NCBI GenBank assembly: GCA_039720395.1
Contig: CM077823.1
Location: 34,430,371 to 34,494,370 of the forward strand
Source: Liquidambar formosana
Lineage: Eukaryota > Streptophyta > Magnoliopsida > Saxifragales > Altingiaceae
Direction: 5' to 3'
Length of the DNA: 64,000 bases
The notes below the pieces were generated by a model that was not told the origin of the DNA, did no database searches, and saw only the letters and a program-made list of their open reading frames with translations. Below are positions 33,086 through 43,879 of the stretch, piece by piece (positions within the stretch are counted from its first letter, which is position 1; each line of letters opens with the position of its first letter). Made by a program: the position numbers and the translations under genes.

Positions 33086-35619
33086 GGTAATAAGCCAACT
33101 AGCCTTGTAGGGCAGATGTGGTTATTAATGCTTGAGATTTTTTTTTTTTTTCCTTTTGGGTACATGATAATGAACATGAATTGAAGGTGGAGGGTAATCT
33201 TATTTCAGTCATGAAGGAGGATTTTTTCCCATCATTTGTTGCATTTAATTACAGATGAAATAAGTTTGTTATTAGGCATTTAGGTCACATCTCTTAATTT
33301 TTGTGATAATTTTTTTATATCAATACATGTATTCTGAAAGGACTAATGGGTAATGGGTAACCCTTTTTTTCCTTGCAGGGTATCCAGATTCGACCCAACT
33401 AATTCTTTGAAAGTCAAATGAGGTCATTGCTCAGTCTATATTAGTCAATGCTTAGAATAAATCAATTGGTGGTTGGCCCCAAGAAAAAAATGAGAACTCA
33501 ACCTAAGAGCACTTTCTGTATCTTGAGGTGTAATGAGTAATCAACCTAGGACCTTCATTGTCTTGATGTGTAAATCCTAGGAACCACTTATCCAACTCTT
33601 GAAATTTAAGTAGATCACAATGTTATTTATTGCAATGAAATTATGAAGAGAGAGCTTGTGATAGAGCAAGATTGCTTTCATGTAGCCCTTGCAAGGTTAG
33701 TTTTGCAGTCGGATCCTGAGTGTACTTTCAAAATCATCATTTCAACTCTTCCTAAAGATCGTTGCCTGTGTAGGTATAGGGCATCTCACATAGACCATTA
33801 AAGAAATATAGTTTGAACCGAAACCTTAGCGGGAAATTTTCCACCTTACAAGAGGGGAAGAGATGTTAGACTACTAGGCAACAGACATTGCTCATAGCCA
33901 CAAGCCCAAAACCCTCCCCACACCAAAAAAATAAAATAAAATAAAATAATTCTGATGATTCCAAAGACAATATTATCAAAGTTGATGTATTTGGATTAGC
34001 CATCACTATTTCATCAAACAATCAACAATGAAGATAAAAGAAACAGAACAACAAAAGGATCATATCCTCCACAAAATGATTATAAAGAAAGGAAAAAGTT
34101 CCAAATATATCAAAAAATTGATGACTCTGGCTGGCCTTCCACTATCGATCCCCTAAATGTTGTTACTAAGCTTAATCAATTGACCGTAATTCAAAAGATT
34201 AAGAAATTCAATGTATGTAGTCAGTTAACGGTAACCGGATTTAGACTACCGCACTAAAGAGTCTGAATAAGGATTTTGAAAAAATGTCCCATATCAGCAT
34301 TGGGTCCTAAATTATGCAGGGGAAATTTCAGAATTATGTGAGACTAATTCTCTAATTGAAATTCTCTGATTGAATCTCAAAAGCACAAGAGAAATGAAAG
34401 AAAAGGAAAATGTTTACAAATGCTTACGAACAAAATTGTTCTTAAGAATTTTTAGGCTCTATTTGGTTCGTGGATTTTATTAAGGAAAAAAAGATAAAAT
34501 ATAAGGAATTTTATTGTTCCTTATTTGATTCCAATGGAAAATTAGATGAAAAAAAATAATTTGAATAATTTTGGCTTAAGATGATTTTATATTTTCCTTT
34601 CATTTTCCTTCCTCCTCATTTTTTTTTCCCTTCCCCAGCCTTTTTTTTCCATGGTAGAATCTGAGAACCAAATAGGGGGTTAATCTTCTCCTTTTCCTTC
34701 CTTTCATGCTTTTCCAAGATTCAAATAGAGGCTAAATGTTTTGCGTTACTCCTTTTTCTTTTCTATTATGGAGTATTTTATTTTATTTTATATTTTTGAA
34801 GGGACTATGTCTTTCAATGGTTCATTTAAGAGGGAGAAAAGAATGACCGAATAAGTGAATAACCACCGACTAGGTACTATGTCAATGGATCAATTCCCCA
34901 CTAATTAATATAACAAAAAGTAAAATATAAAAAAGATAAAAAATAAAAAATAATAATAATACGGAGTAATAAAATAATGGCTGAATTCCCTTTCCGCCAT
35001 TTTTTTATTTTTCAATTAAAAACTTATTCCAAATTTCTTTTTTTTTTTTTGTTTGCACAATTGAATAAGACGGGCACTTTGGAAAGCTAGAAACCGGTGG
35101 ATAGATAAATCTCTAGCCTCCTTTCAAATTAGTAGATGGCAAAGGACTATGACATTTTTTTCCTCTCCTTTCAAAAACTTATTCCAAATTGCTACTAGAG
35201 CTATGACATTTTTTTTTGGTCCAACTTTTGATTTACGATGAAAAGCTAATAAGAAGACGTTCTTTTCTTCAACATATCCCACATCAAAGGTGGATTTCTT
35301 CATATATGTAGCAATAAAATGGATTTCTATGAAGATTGTTGATGCAATTAATCATGCAAATCAGTGAGAAAATTATCGATCAGTGATGACTCTTCACACC
35401 AGTTTCTTATTATTCAATTGTCATAGCTCTAGTAGTGGCTCAATTTTACGAGTTTTGCCTCCAAATGATTCTGAGGAAGAAAAAAAAAAGGGCAACCAAA
35501 TTAGCAGCTTCTCATTTTCACCATCTGTGACCAGTATCTCGGACATTTCTAATTAATTACAATCTCTAAATCCAAAGTTTAGAAAGCCAACAACGCCATA
35601 ACAACACTGTTTTCTTGCA
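33086..35619. other. Spacer A-B, block-2 copy
   Basis: Homologue of 893-3734. It contains a NYN relic (33948-34345), the MITE-like element 34455-34679 with ends GGCTCTATTTGGTTC and GAACCAAATAGGGG, and several poly-T runs. No gene is supported. Confidence 0.65.
33948..34345 (-). pseudogene. Relic of NYN gene start and 5' intron, block 2
   Basis: It shares TTTGGATTAGCCATCACT, AAAAATTGATGACTCTGG and GAGTCTGAATAAGGA with 54100-54720. The upstream ATG of the NYN gene is not kept, and only the inner start context (GTGATGGCTAATCC on the minus strand) survives. Confidence 0.55.
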
Positions 35620-36011
35620 CGATGAATCATGACCATAGATTTGCTGATGGGTGTTTTTCTCTAGGCCAATTAGATTGGATGTTTTTGCACAGTCCAAAGG
35701 AATCAAGCCAAGGGACCAACGATAAGATTTTGGTGCTTTGGCCTGATCCCTTTGGACAGTACAAACACATCCATATAAATGGCTTGAGGAGAAAAACCCG
35801 TCAGCAAATCGAACAGTCACAAATTAATCCTGCTATTAATTATTTCCGTCTGCCATTGGAACTAGTCTAAATATCATACGATCAAAACTATGCCTATGAA
35901 AAAGTTGAATTCGTCAACCACAGCTAGTATATGAATTATACAAAATTTTCTATATATATGGGGGACTTTTGAATCTTCACAATCCCATATACAGCAATTA
36001 TTGCCATAACG
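35620..36011 (+). promoter_or_regulatory. Promoter of subtilase B with GATAAG hairpin
   Basis: The inverted repeat 35707-35742 pairs GCCAAGGGACCAA with TTGGTGCTTTGGC (11 of 13) around a loop reading CGATAAGATT, which contains the I-box core GATAAG. Downstream are the shared CATACGATCAAAACTATG element (35876) and a TATATATAT box at 35951, 61 bp before the ATG. Confidence 0.6.
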
Positions 36012-38324
36012 ATGGGGTATTTCACACCTTTCCAGCTCTTTCTATCTCTCTTCCTCCTCGTCTCAATTGCCACGTCATTGTCCACGTCAGGAGATCGTCG
36101 AACCTACATTATCCACATGGACAAATCAGCAATGCCAGCTCCATTCTCCACCCACCAAAGTTGGTACAAGTCGATACTCTCATCCCTCTCATCAACAAAT
36201 AGTGTTGAACTTGAACCGACCCATCTGTATACCTACAACCATGTCATGAGCGGCTTCAGTGCGGTTCTCTCCCAGTCTCAGCTTGACCAACTGGAGAAAA
36301 TGTCAGGTCATCTTGCCACATACCCAGAGACATTTGGTCACCTCCACACCACGCATACACCAAAGTTTCTTGGCCTGAAGAAACACGTTGGGTTGTGGCC
36401 GGCTGCAGGATTTGGCGATGACATGATTATTGGAATCATTGATTCAGGAATATGGCCGGAGAGTGAAAGTTTCAATGATGACGGAATGCCTCCAGTGCCA
36501 GAACGGTGGCGTGGGACCTGTGAAAATGGAACTGAATTCAATTCTTCTCATTGCAATAGAAAACTAATTGGTGCACGCTCTTTTAGCAAGGCTTTGAAGC
36601 AGAGTGGGTTGAACATATCAACAACGGATGACTACGATTCACCCAGGGATTTCTTGGGTCATGGGACTCATACATCATCGACGGCAGCTGGTAGCCGGGT
36701 CGCAGATGCCAATTACTTCGGATACGCAAAGGGGACGGCTACTGGAATAGCACCTATGGCCCGGCTATCCATGTACAAAACGTATTTTAGCATCGACGAC
36801 CGCAGAGATAGTTTAGCGGCAGCGAGTGACACGCTTGCAGGCATGGATCAAGCCATAGCTGATGGCGTAGATCTCATGTCGTTGTCATTAGGGTTCTTCG
36901 AAACACCGTTCAATGAGAACCCAATTGCGGTTGGAACTTTTGCAGCAATAGAGAAAGGTATATTTGTTGCATGTTCAGCAGGAAATTCAGGAGGATCAGG
37001 TGCATATACTATAAATAATGGAGCTCCTTGGATCACCACCGTTGGTGCTGGAACTATCGATCGAGACTTTGCGGCTTATGTCACAATCAATGATGGCAAC
37101 CTAACCGTTAGAGGAAAATCTGTTTATCCAGAAAATTTGTTCGTCTCTGGGGTTCCTCTTTACTTCGGCCATGGAAATAGAAGCAAAGAAATTTGCAATT
37201 ATTTGTCGTTAGAACTCAAAGATGTTGCAGGAAAGTTTATCTTCTGCGACTTCAATGACAAAATAAGTGTCGATGATCAATTAAGGGAATTATCCAGAAC
37301 AGGAGCCGCTGGAGCTATCTTCAGTTCCAATTCCGGGCAATTTTTCGGGCCTGAATCCTTCAGTTTGCCATTCGTGATTGTGCTCCCAACAGATGGAGAC
37401 ACGGTGAAAGATTATATAATCAATTCTGATAATCCAAGAGTTGATGTCAAATTCCAAATAACAATCTTAGGTACTAAGCCTGCGCCGCAAGTGGCGTACT
37501 TCTCTTCGCGAGGGCCTAATCCGCAAGCACCATGGATATTGAAACCTGATATATTGGCACCTGGGGTTGATATATTGGCTGCATGGGTGCCCAATAAGGG
37601 GTTTACGCCAATTGGTGATGATTACTTGCTCACAGATTTTGCGCTTGCGTCAGGTACATCCATGGCGTCACCCCATGTAGTTGGCATAGCTGCACTGTTA
37701 AAAGCCACCCACAAGGATTGGAGTCCGGCAGCCATTCGTTCTGCAATGATGACGACTGCCGACGTATTTGATAATACAAATGGTCTGATCAGTGACATGA
37801 CCACTGGAGTTGCCGGGACCCCTCTTGATTTTGGTGGAGGGCACATTAACCCAAACAAGGCCATGGATCCTGGTCTGGTGTATGATATTGAGGTCCAAGA
37901 CTACATCAATTTCTTGTGTGGGTTGAACTACACAGAACAACAGATTAGGACTATTACGAGGGGATCAAATTTCACGTGTGAACAAGCTACTCTTGATCTT
38001 AATTATCCTTCATTTATTGTCATCTTGAACAACACGAATACTACCAGCGCCACCTTCAAGAGGGTGTTGACAAATGTAGCGGGTTCTAGCTCAGTTTATC
38101 ATGCTGTGATGAAGGCTCCATTAGGTATGAAAGTTACTGTGCAACCAGTGTCGATCTCCTTCCCAAGCAAATATAGCAAAGTTGAATTCAATCTGACCGT
38201 GGAGATCAATTTGGGTGCGAGTCCACGAAGTGATTACATTGGGAATTATGGGTATTTGAGCTGGTATGAGGTTAATGGGAAGCGTATGGTGACAAGTCCA
38301 ATAGTTTCTGCATTTGCACAGTAA
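36012..38324 (+). CDS. Subtilisin-like serine protease B (SBT1.9-like), intact
   Basis: A 770-residue intronless pre-pro-protease. It has a signal peptide (1-~24), an I9 propeptide, Asp144 in IIDSGIWPES, His217 in GHGTHTSS, Asn325 in SAGNSGGSG, catalytic Ser near 550 (SGTSMASPHVVG), a PA-type insertion and an Fn3-like C-terminus ending SAFAQ. From about residue 90 to 560 it is almost identical to gene C, far closer than either is to A, which suggests recent duplication or gene conversion. The broken B1 copy at 4126 is its block-1 counterpart. Secretion and proteolysis are inferred from the family, and the target is unknown. Confidence 0.95.
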   Translation: MGYFTPFQLFLSLFLLVSIATSLSTSGDRRTYIIHMDKSAMPAPFSTHQSWYKSILSSLSSTNSVELEPTHLYTYNHVMSGFSAVLSQSQLDQLEKMSGHLATYPETFGHLHTTHTPKFLGLKKHVGLWPAAGFGDDMIIGIIDSGIWPESESFNDDGMPPVPERWRGTCENGTEFNSSHCNRKLIGARSFSKALKQSGLNISTTDDYDSPRDFLGHGTHTSSTAAGSRVADANYFGYAKGTATGIAPMARLSMYKTYFSIDDRRDSLAAASDTLAGMDQAIADGVDLMSLSLGFFETPFNENPIAVGTFAAIEKGIFVACSAGNSGGSGAYTINNGAPWITTVGAGTIDRDFAAYVTINDGNLTVRGKSVYPENLFVSGVPLYFGHGNRSKEICNYLSLELKDVAGKFIFCDFNDKISVDDQLRELSRTGAAGAIFSSNSGQFFGPESFSLPFVIVLPTDGDTVKDYIINSDNPRVDVKFQITILGTKPAPQVAYFSSRGPNPQAPWILKPDILAPGVDILAAWVPNKGFTPIGDDYLLTDFALASGTSMASPHVVGIAALLKATHKDWSPAAIRSAMMTTADVFDNTNGLISDMTTGVAGTPLDFGGGHINPNKAMDPGLVYDIEVQDYINFLCGLNYTEQQIRTITRGSNFTCEQATLDLNYPSFIVILNNTNTTSATFKRVLTNVAGSSSVYHAVMKAPLGMKVTVQPVSISFPSKYSKVEFNLTVEINLGASPRSDYIGNYGYLSWYEVNGKRMVTSPIVSAFAQ

Positions 38325-38682
38325 GCTATAACAAGTTATGAAAAATGGACTTTATGGCATTTTTCATGAAAATTTATGTAAAAATAAAATGAAGACTACA
38401 AATGGTTGAAAGTCCACTTGAACAATAAATTTTAATTTGAAATTTTTTTTTTTTTACCTAGTTTTCAAAATTATGTTTTCTAGCTGCCACGTGGTCAGTT
38501 GTCATAAAGGCCTTTTATATTTTTCATAGAATTTTAAAATAAGTTATACTATATAAGGAATTTTTGTGGTAACAATAGTCGCCTCATTGTTTAATTATTT
38601 ATATCAATAATTAGGAATTAAAACTTTTGTCAATGGCTTTGACCAAATCAACCAAATGCGATGGGATTTCCCCCACTCCACT

Positions 38683-38683
<1 letters not shown>

Positions 38684-38732
<49 letters not shown>

Positions 38733-39098
38733 AGCGAGGATTGAGCAGTTGAGGGAATAAGGGAAAAAATGAGACTCATTCTGATTTGTACTAAAATTGT
38801 ATAATTTGACATTCTAAATTTCTAAGATGGTCAATTGATCAAGTTCAGTAACAGCATGCATGGGATCGATATTGAAAAAGGCCGGCCAAAGTCATCAAGC
38901 TGTTGTTCAGTTTCTTGTATTTTCATTTTTGATTGTTTGACGAAACAGTGAAGGCTTATCCAAATACATAAAATTTAAGCTAGATTATTTATTTATCTAT
39001 TTATTTTGCGCGAATCTTTTCAACCTCCTTCGCAGCAGCAAGGCCGATCTCCCACCCCATAGTAATCCCACCAAAGGCTTGAGACTACAAATCCATTA
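38684..39098 (-). repeat. Microinversion of 415 bp, with (TC)n at one breakpoint
   Basis: The reverse complement of 6805-7186 sits between the same flanks (CCCCCACTCCACT on the left, GAGAGGATATTTGCG on the right). The left breakpoint coincides with a 46-bp TC run (38685-38730) that is a short GA run in the other orientation. The segment carries a NYN relic, now reversed. Confidence 0.8.
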
Positions 39099-40109
39099 GA
39101 GAGGATATTTGCGTGTAAATCAAAACATTTTTCTATGATGCTTCCAGCTCTTTTCATAAAATAAATAAAAAATAAAAAAAGAAATTCAATCAAGTCAATT
39201 GACCTATCTGGATTTAGATTGCACAAGTGAAGAGTTTTAATAAGGAATGGAAAAAATAAGACTAATGCTCTGTTTGGATCTCAAAAGACACCAGGGAATT
39301 GAAATGATCCAAAGAAAAGGAAAATGCTTACAAATGCTTACAAATAGAATCCCTAGCTTCTTCAGAATTTTTAATCTTTTCCTTTTCCTCCCCTTCATGC
39401 TTTCAAGATCCAAAACCGAGACTAATTAAATGTTGTGTGGTCCTCCTTTTTTTTCTTTTTTTCTTTTTTTTTTTGGGGGGGGAGAAAAAAATGCCCGAAT
39501 AAGTGATTAACCGCTGACCTTTGTCGCCTAACAAGTAATGATAGTACCTTGGTGGATTGGAGTTCTAGTAATCATAAGTTTAAGGATCAATTCACTCGAA
39601 CGTAAGCCATTAAAAGGCAAAATAAAAATAAAAGAATTGCCGAATTTTGTCAATATATATCCTTTACTCTCTTTCGCCCTTTTTTTAAAAAAAAAATATT
39701 AATTAATTAATTAATTATACGTTGCCCCATGCTTCTATGGCCTTCTGGCTTGGAGTACTAGCTACAACAACAGAGCAAAAACTAATTTGTACAACTTCCT
39801 AGTTCAAGTGATTTCTTCCAACCTGCCCTGTAATTTTGATCGGTCTCTTAACTGGCTAGTTATTTCCCGAAAAATAATAATAATAATAATAAATTCTAGC
39901 AGTTGAATAAGATGGCCGGCACTTTGGAAAACTCAGAAACTGGTCATTAGTACTCTAGTCTGCTTTCAAACTGGTGGATGGATTAAATGGGTATATGCAC
40001 GGCAAATTCCTTCGCCAACATGGGCCTCCAATCAAACTTTTTTGCGTAATCTATTACCAAAAAGGAAAAAATAAATAAATAAATAGAAAATGATCACAGC
40101 TTAAGAATC

Positions 40110-40211
40110 ATCCCAATATTTTCTCTTTTACTATCGGATGGATGAACTTTTAGGTAAATTATCCCAATATTTTCTCTTTTACTATCGGATGGATGAACTT
40201 TTAGGTAAATT
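40110..40211. repeat. Exact 51-bp tandem duplication
   Basis: Two identical adjacent units, each starting ATCCCAATATTTTCTC and ending GGTAAATT. Confidence 0.9.
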
Positions 40212-40681
40212 GTACATCGCGTGGGACTAGTCTAGGTCTGAACCTTTGCAGGAATAGGCATAGGACACCCACCTTTGGCCACCAACCAAAATAAAAAAAG
40301 GATTTGCGCGTACTATATATGTTTAGTTTAATTTCTATTTAATAGTTTCAAAGCTCATTGAATCAGATTATTCTCCAACATCTGTTGTTGGAATTGAAAG
40401 TGTCCTTGAACACGGATAACCACAATTTCAATTGGCCCTCCTCATCAACATTAATGGCAGTTAAAGCAACGGAGAAGTTGCAGTATAAATTTCTTAGCAC
40501 AGTTAATCTTGATCTCTTCTGACGGACCCCATTGTGCAGTTTTGCCTTCAAATGATTTTGGACATAAAATGCATCAATTTCTCAATTTTCACCATTATCT
40601 GACCAGTCTCCTTGAACATTTCTTCATTTCAATCTCTAAATCCAAAGTCTAGGAAAATGCCAACACTACCTACAATACAAA

Positions 40682-41097
40682 GTTCCCAACGATAAGATTT
40701 TGGTCCCTTGGCCTGATTCCTTTACACAGTGCATACACATCCAATCTAAATGGCCGGCCTACAGAAAAACACCCATCAGGCCAAGGGACCAAAAACAACA
40801 GTTCCCAACGATAAGATTTTGGTCCCTTGGCCTGATTCCTTTACACAGTACAAACACATCCAATCTAAATGGCCGGCCTACAGAAAAACACCCATCAGCA
40901 AATCCGACAGTCACGACGGGTCTAAAATATCATACGATCAAAACTATGCGCTGGAAACGGGTGCGAGCAGGCCTAATTATTTCATTAGTTGATTTCATCC
41001 ACCACAGATCGCTTGCCTAGCTATGCCATATAAATAATTTCTATATAAGATACTTATGAATCATCACATCCCATATACAACAGGTAGTGTCCTAACG
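40682..41097 (+). promoter_or_regulatory. Promoter of subtilase C, hairpin module duplicated in tandem
   Basis: The module beginning GTTCCCAACGATAAG occurs twice (40682 and 40801, period 119 bp). TTGGTCCCTTGGCCTGAT (40700-40717 and 40819-40836) is exactly complementary to ATCAGGCCAAGGGACCAA (40775-40792), so a perfect 18-bp stem can form with either copy. CATACGATCAAAACTATG follows at 40931 and a TATATAAG box at 41042, 56 bp before the ATG. Confidence 0.65.
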
Positions 41098-43413
41098 ATG
41101 GGGCATTTCACACCTTCCCAGTTGCTCCTCTTTCTCTTCCTACTCATCTCAACTGCCAAATCACTGTCCACGTCAGATGATCGTCGAACCTACATCATCC
41201 ACATGGACAAATCAGCAATGCCAGCTCCATTCTCCACCCACCACAGCTGGTACACGTCGATACTCTCATCCCTCTCATCACCTGATGATGGTATTGAACT
41301 TGAACCTACCCATCTCTACACCTACAACCATGTCATGACAGGCTTCAGTGCAGTTCTCTCCCAGTCTCAACTTGACCAACTGGAGAAAATGCCAGGTCAT
41401 CTTGCCACATACCCAGAGAAATTTGGTCACCTCCACACCACGCATACACCAAAGTTTCTTGGCCTGAAGAAACACGTTGGGTTGTGGCCGGCTGCAGGAT
41501 TTGGCGATGACATGATTATTGGAATCATTGATTCAGGAATATGGCCGGAGAGTGAAAGTTTCAATGATGACGGCATGCCTCCAGTGCCAGAACGGTGGCG
41601 TGGGACCTGTGAAAATGGGACTGAATTCAATTCTTCTCATTGCAATAGAAAACTAATTGGTGCACGCTCTTTTAGCAAGGCTTTGAAGCAAAATGGGTTG
41701 AACATATCAACAACGGATGACTACGATTCACCCAGGGATTTCATGGGTCATGGGACTCATACATCATCGACGGCAGCTGGTAGCCGGGTCGCAGATGCCA
41801 ATTACTTCGGATACGCAAAGGGGACGGCTACTGGAATAGCACCTATGGCCCGGCTATCCATGTACAAAACATTTTTTAGCATCGACGACCGCAGAGATAG
41901 TTTAGCGGCAGCGAGTGACACGCTTGCAGGCATGGATCAAGCCATAGCTGATGGCGTAGATCTCATGTCGTTGTCATTAGGGTTCTTCGAAACACCGTTC
42001 AATGAGAACCCAATTGCGGTTGGAACTTTTGCAGCAATAGAGAAAGGTATATTTGTTGCATGTTCAGCAGGAAATTCAGGAGGATTAGGTGCATATACTA
42101 TAAATAATGGAGCTCCTTGGATCACCACCGTTGGTGCTGGAACTATCGATCGAGACTTTGCGGCTTATGTCACAATCAATGATGGCAACCTAACCGTGAG
42201 AGGAAAATCTGTTTATCCAGAAAATTTGTTCGTCTCTGGGGTTCCTCTTTACTTCGGCCATGGAAATAGAAGCAAAGAAATTTGCAATTATTTGTCGTTA
42301 GAACTCAAAGATGTTGCAGGAAAGTTTATCTTCTGCGACTTCAATGACAAAATAAGTGTCGATGATCAATTAAGGGAATTATCCAGAACAGGAGCCGCTG
42401 GAGCTATCTTCAGTTCCAATTCCGGGCAATTTTTCGGGCCTGAATCCTTCAGTTTGCCATTCGTGATTGTGCTCCCAACAGATGGAGACATGGTGAAAGA
42501 TTATATAATCAATTCTGATAATCCAACAGTTGATGTCAAATTCCAAATAACAATCTTAGGAACTAAGCCCGCGCCGCAAGTGGCGTACTTCTCTTCGCGA
42601 GGGCCTAATCCGCAAGCACCATGGATATTGAAACCTGATATATTGGCACCTGGGGTTGATATATTGGCTGCATGGGTGCCCAATAAGGGGTTTACGCCAA
42701 TTGGTGATGATTACTTGCTCACAGATTATGCGCTTGCGTCAGGTACATCCATGGCGTCACCCCATGCAGTTGGCATAGCTGCATTGTTAAAAGCCGCCCA
42801 CAAGGATTGGAGTCCGGCCGCCATTCGTTCTGCAATGATGACTACTGCCGACGTATTGGATAACACAAATGGTCTGATCATTGACATGAACAATAGTGCT
42901 GCTGCGACCCCTCTTGATTTTGGTGGAGGGCACATAAACCCCAACAAGGCCATGGATCCCGGTCTGGTGTATGATATTGAGGTCCAAGACTACATCAATT
43001 TCTTGTGTGGGTTGAACTACACAGAACAACAGATTAGGACTATTACGAGGGGATCAAATTTCACGTGTGAACAAGCTACTCTTGATCTTAATTATCCTTC
43101 ATTTATTGTCATCTTGAACAACACGAATACTACCAGTGCCACCTTCAAGAGGGTGTTGACAAATGTAGAAGATTCTAGCTCGGTTTATCATGCAGTGGTG
43201 GAGGCTCCATCAAGTATGAATGTGACTGTGCAACCGATGACGATATCCTTCCCAAGCAAATATAGCAAAGCTGAATTCAATCTGACTGTGGAGATCAATT
43301 TGGGTGTGAGTCCACAAAGTGATTCTATTGGGAATTATGGGTATTTGAGCTGGTATGAGGTGAATGGGAAGCGTATGGTGACAAGTCCGATAGTGTCTGC
43401 ATTTGCACCGTAA
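41098..43413 (+). CDS. Subtilisin-like serine protease C (SBT1.9-like), intact
   Basis: A 771-residue intronless pre-pro-protease. The frame is open to an ATG at 41056, but the start at 41098 (MGHFTPSQ) is chosen because it matches all paralogues and leaves a normal signal peptide. Motifs: Asp145 in IIDSGIWPES, His218 in GHGTHTSS, oxyanion Asn near 326, Ser near 551 (SGTSMASPH), and an Fn3-like C-terminus ending SAFAP. It is near-identical to B over most of its length, yet about 42781-42970 (ADVLDNTNGLIIDMNNSAA) matches gene A-type sequence, which points to gene conversion. A hAT element is inserted 155 bp after the stop. The catalytic apparatus looks complete. Confidence 0.95.
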   Translation: MGHFTPSQLLLFLFLLISTAKSLSTSDDRRTYIIHMDKSAMPAPFSTHHSWYTSILSSLSSPDDGIELEPTHLYTYNHVMTGFSAVLSQSQLDQLEKMPGHLATYPEKFGHLHTTHTPKFLGLKKHVGLWPAAGFGDDMIIGIIDSGIWPESESFNDDGMPPVPERWRGTCENGTEFNSSHCNRKLIGARSFSKALKQNGLNISTTDDYDSPRDFMGHGTHTSSTAAGSRVADANYFGYAKGTATGIAPMARLSMYKTFFSIDDRRDSLAAASDTLAGMDQAIADGVDLMSLSLGFFETPFNENPIAVGTFAAIEKGIFVACSAGNSGGLGAYTINNGAPWITTVGAGTIDRDFAAYVTINDGNLTVRGKSVYPENLFVSGVPLYFGHGNRSKEICNYLSLELKDVAGKFIFCDFNDKISVDDQLRELSRTGAAGAIFSSNSGQFFGPESFSLPFVIVLPTDGDMVKDYIINSDNPTVDVKFQITILGTKPAPQVAYFSSRGPNPQAPWILKPDILAPGVDILAAWVPNKGFTPIGDDYLLTDYALASGTSMASPHAVGIAALLKAAHKDWSPAAIRSAMMTTADVLDNTNGLIIDMNNSAAATPLDFGGGHINPNKAMDPGLVYDIEVQDYINFLCGLNYTEQQIRTITRGSNFTCEQATLDLNYPSFIVILNNTNTTSATFKRVLTNVEDSSSVYHAVVEAPSSMNVTVQPMTISFPSKYSKAEFNLTVEINLGVSPQSDSIGNYGYLSWYEVNGKRMVTSPIVSAFAP

Positions 43414-43568
43414 GCTAACAAGTCATGAGAACCAACTTATGCTGCAGATGAGGCCATTAATAGTCAAAAGCCTTTTTTTTTTTTTTCTTTTTTTCCTTTT
43501 TTTTTTTTTTTTTTTTTTTGGGGGTTCAAGATGAGACCTCAACCTTACCAAAGGGGGAGAGATGCATG

Positions 43569-43834
43569 TAGGCCTGGCAATTTGGGCGGGTTGGGTGGGT
43601 TTGGGTTTGGGATAAATGGGTTGGGTTAGGTTTGGGTTGGGTCATTAATGGGTTATGTAATTTATGCCATTAATGGGTTAGGTTATGCCCAACCCAATTA
43701 CTGTGCAAACCCAAAACCCACCCACAACTGACCCAATTATGACCTGGCCAAGATTTAAACCCAATCCACATTCTGACCCGACCCATTTATGACCCGACCC
43801 ACATTCTGACCCGACCCATTTTGTGCCCTAGCTT

Positions 43835-43879
<45 letters not shown>

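Larger units (their letters stand above)
38325..40680. other. Spacer B-C with microinversion and tandem repeats
   Basis: Homologue of 6419-8049 plus about 0.84 kb not found there. It contains an inverted segment (38684-39098), an exact 51-bp tandem duplication (40110-40211) and a start-proximal segment (40505-40680) shared with 7861-8045. No gene is supported. Confidence 0.6.

Noticed and set aside
41056..41097. Upstream start for subtilase C (15 residues longer)
   Set aside because: The extra residues lie before the signal peptide, have no counterpart in paralogues and start only 7 bp from the TATA box.
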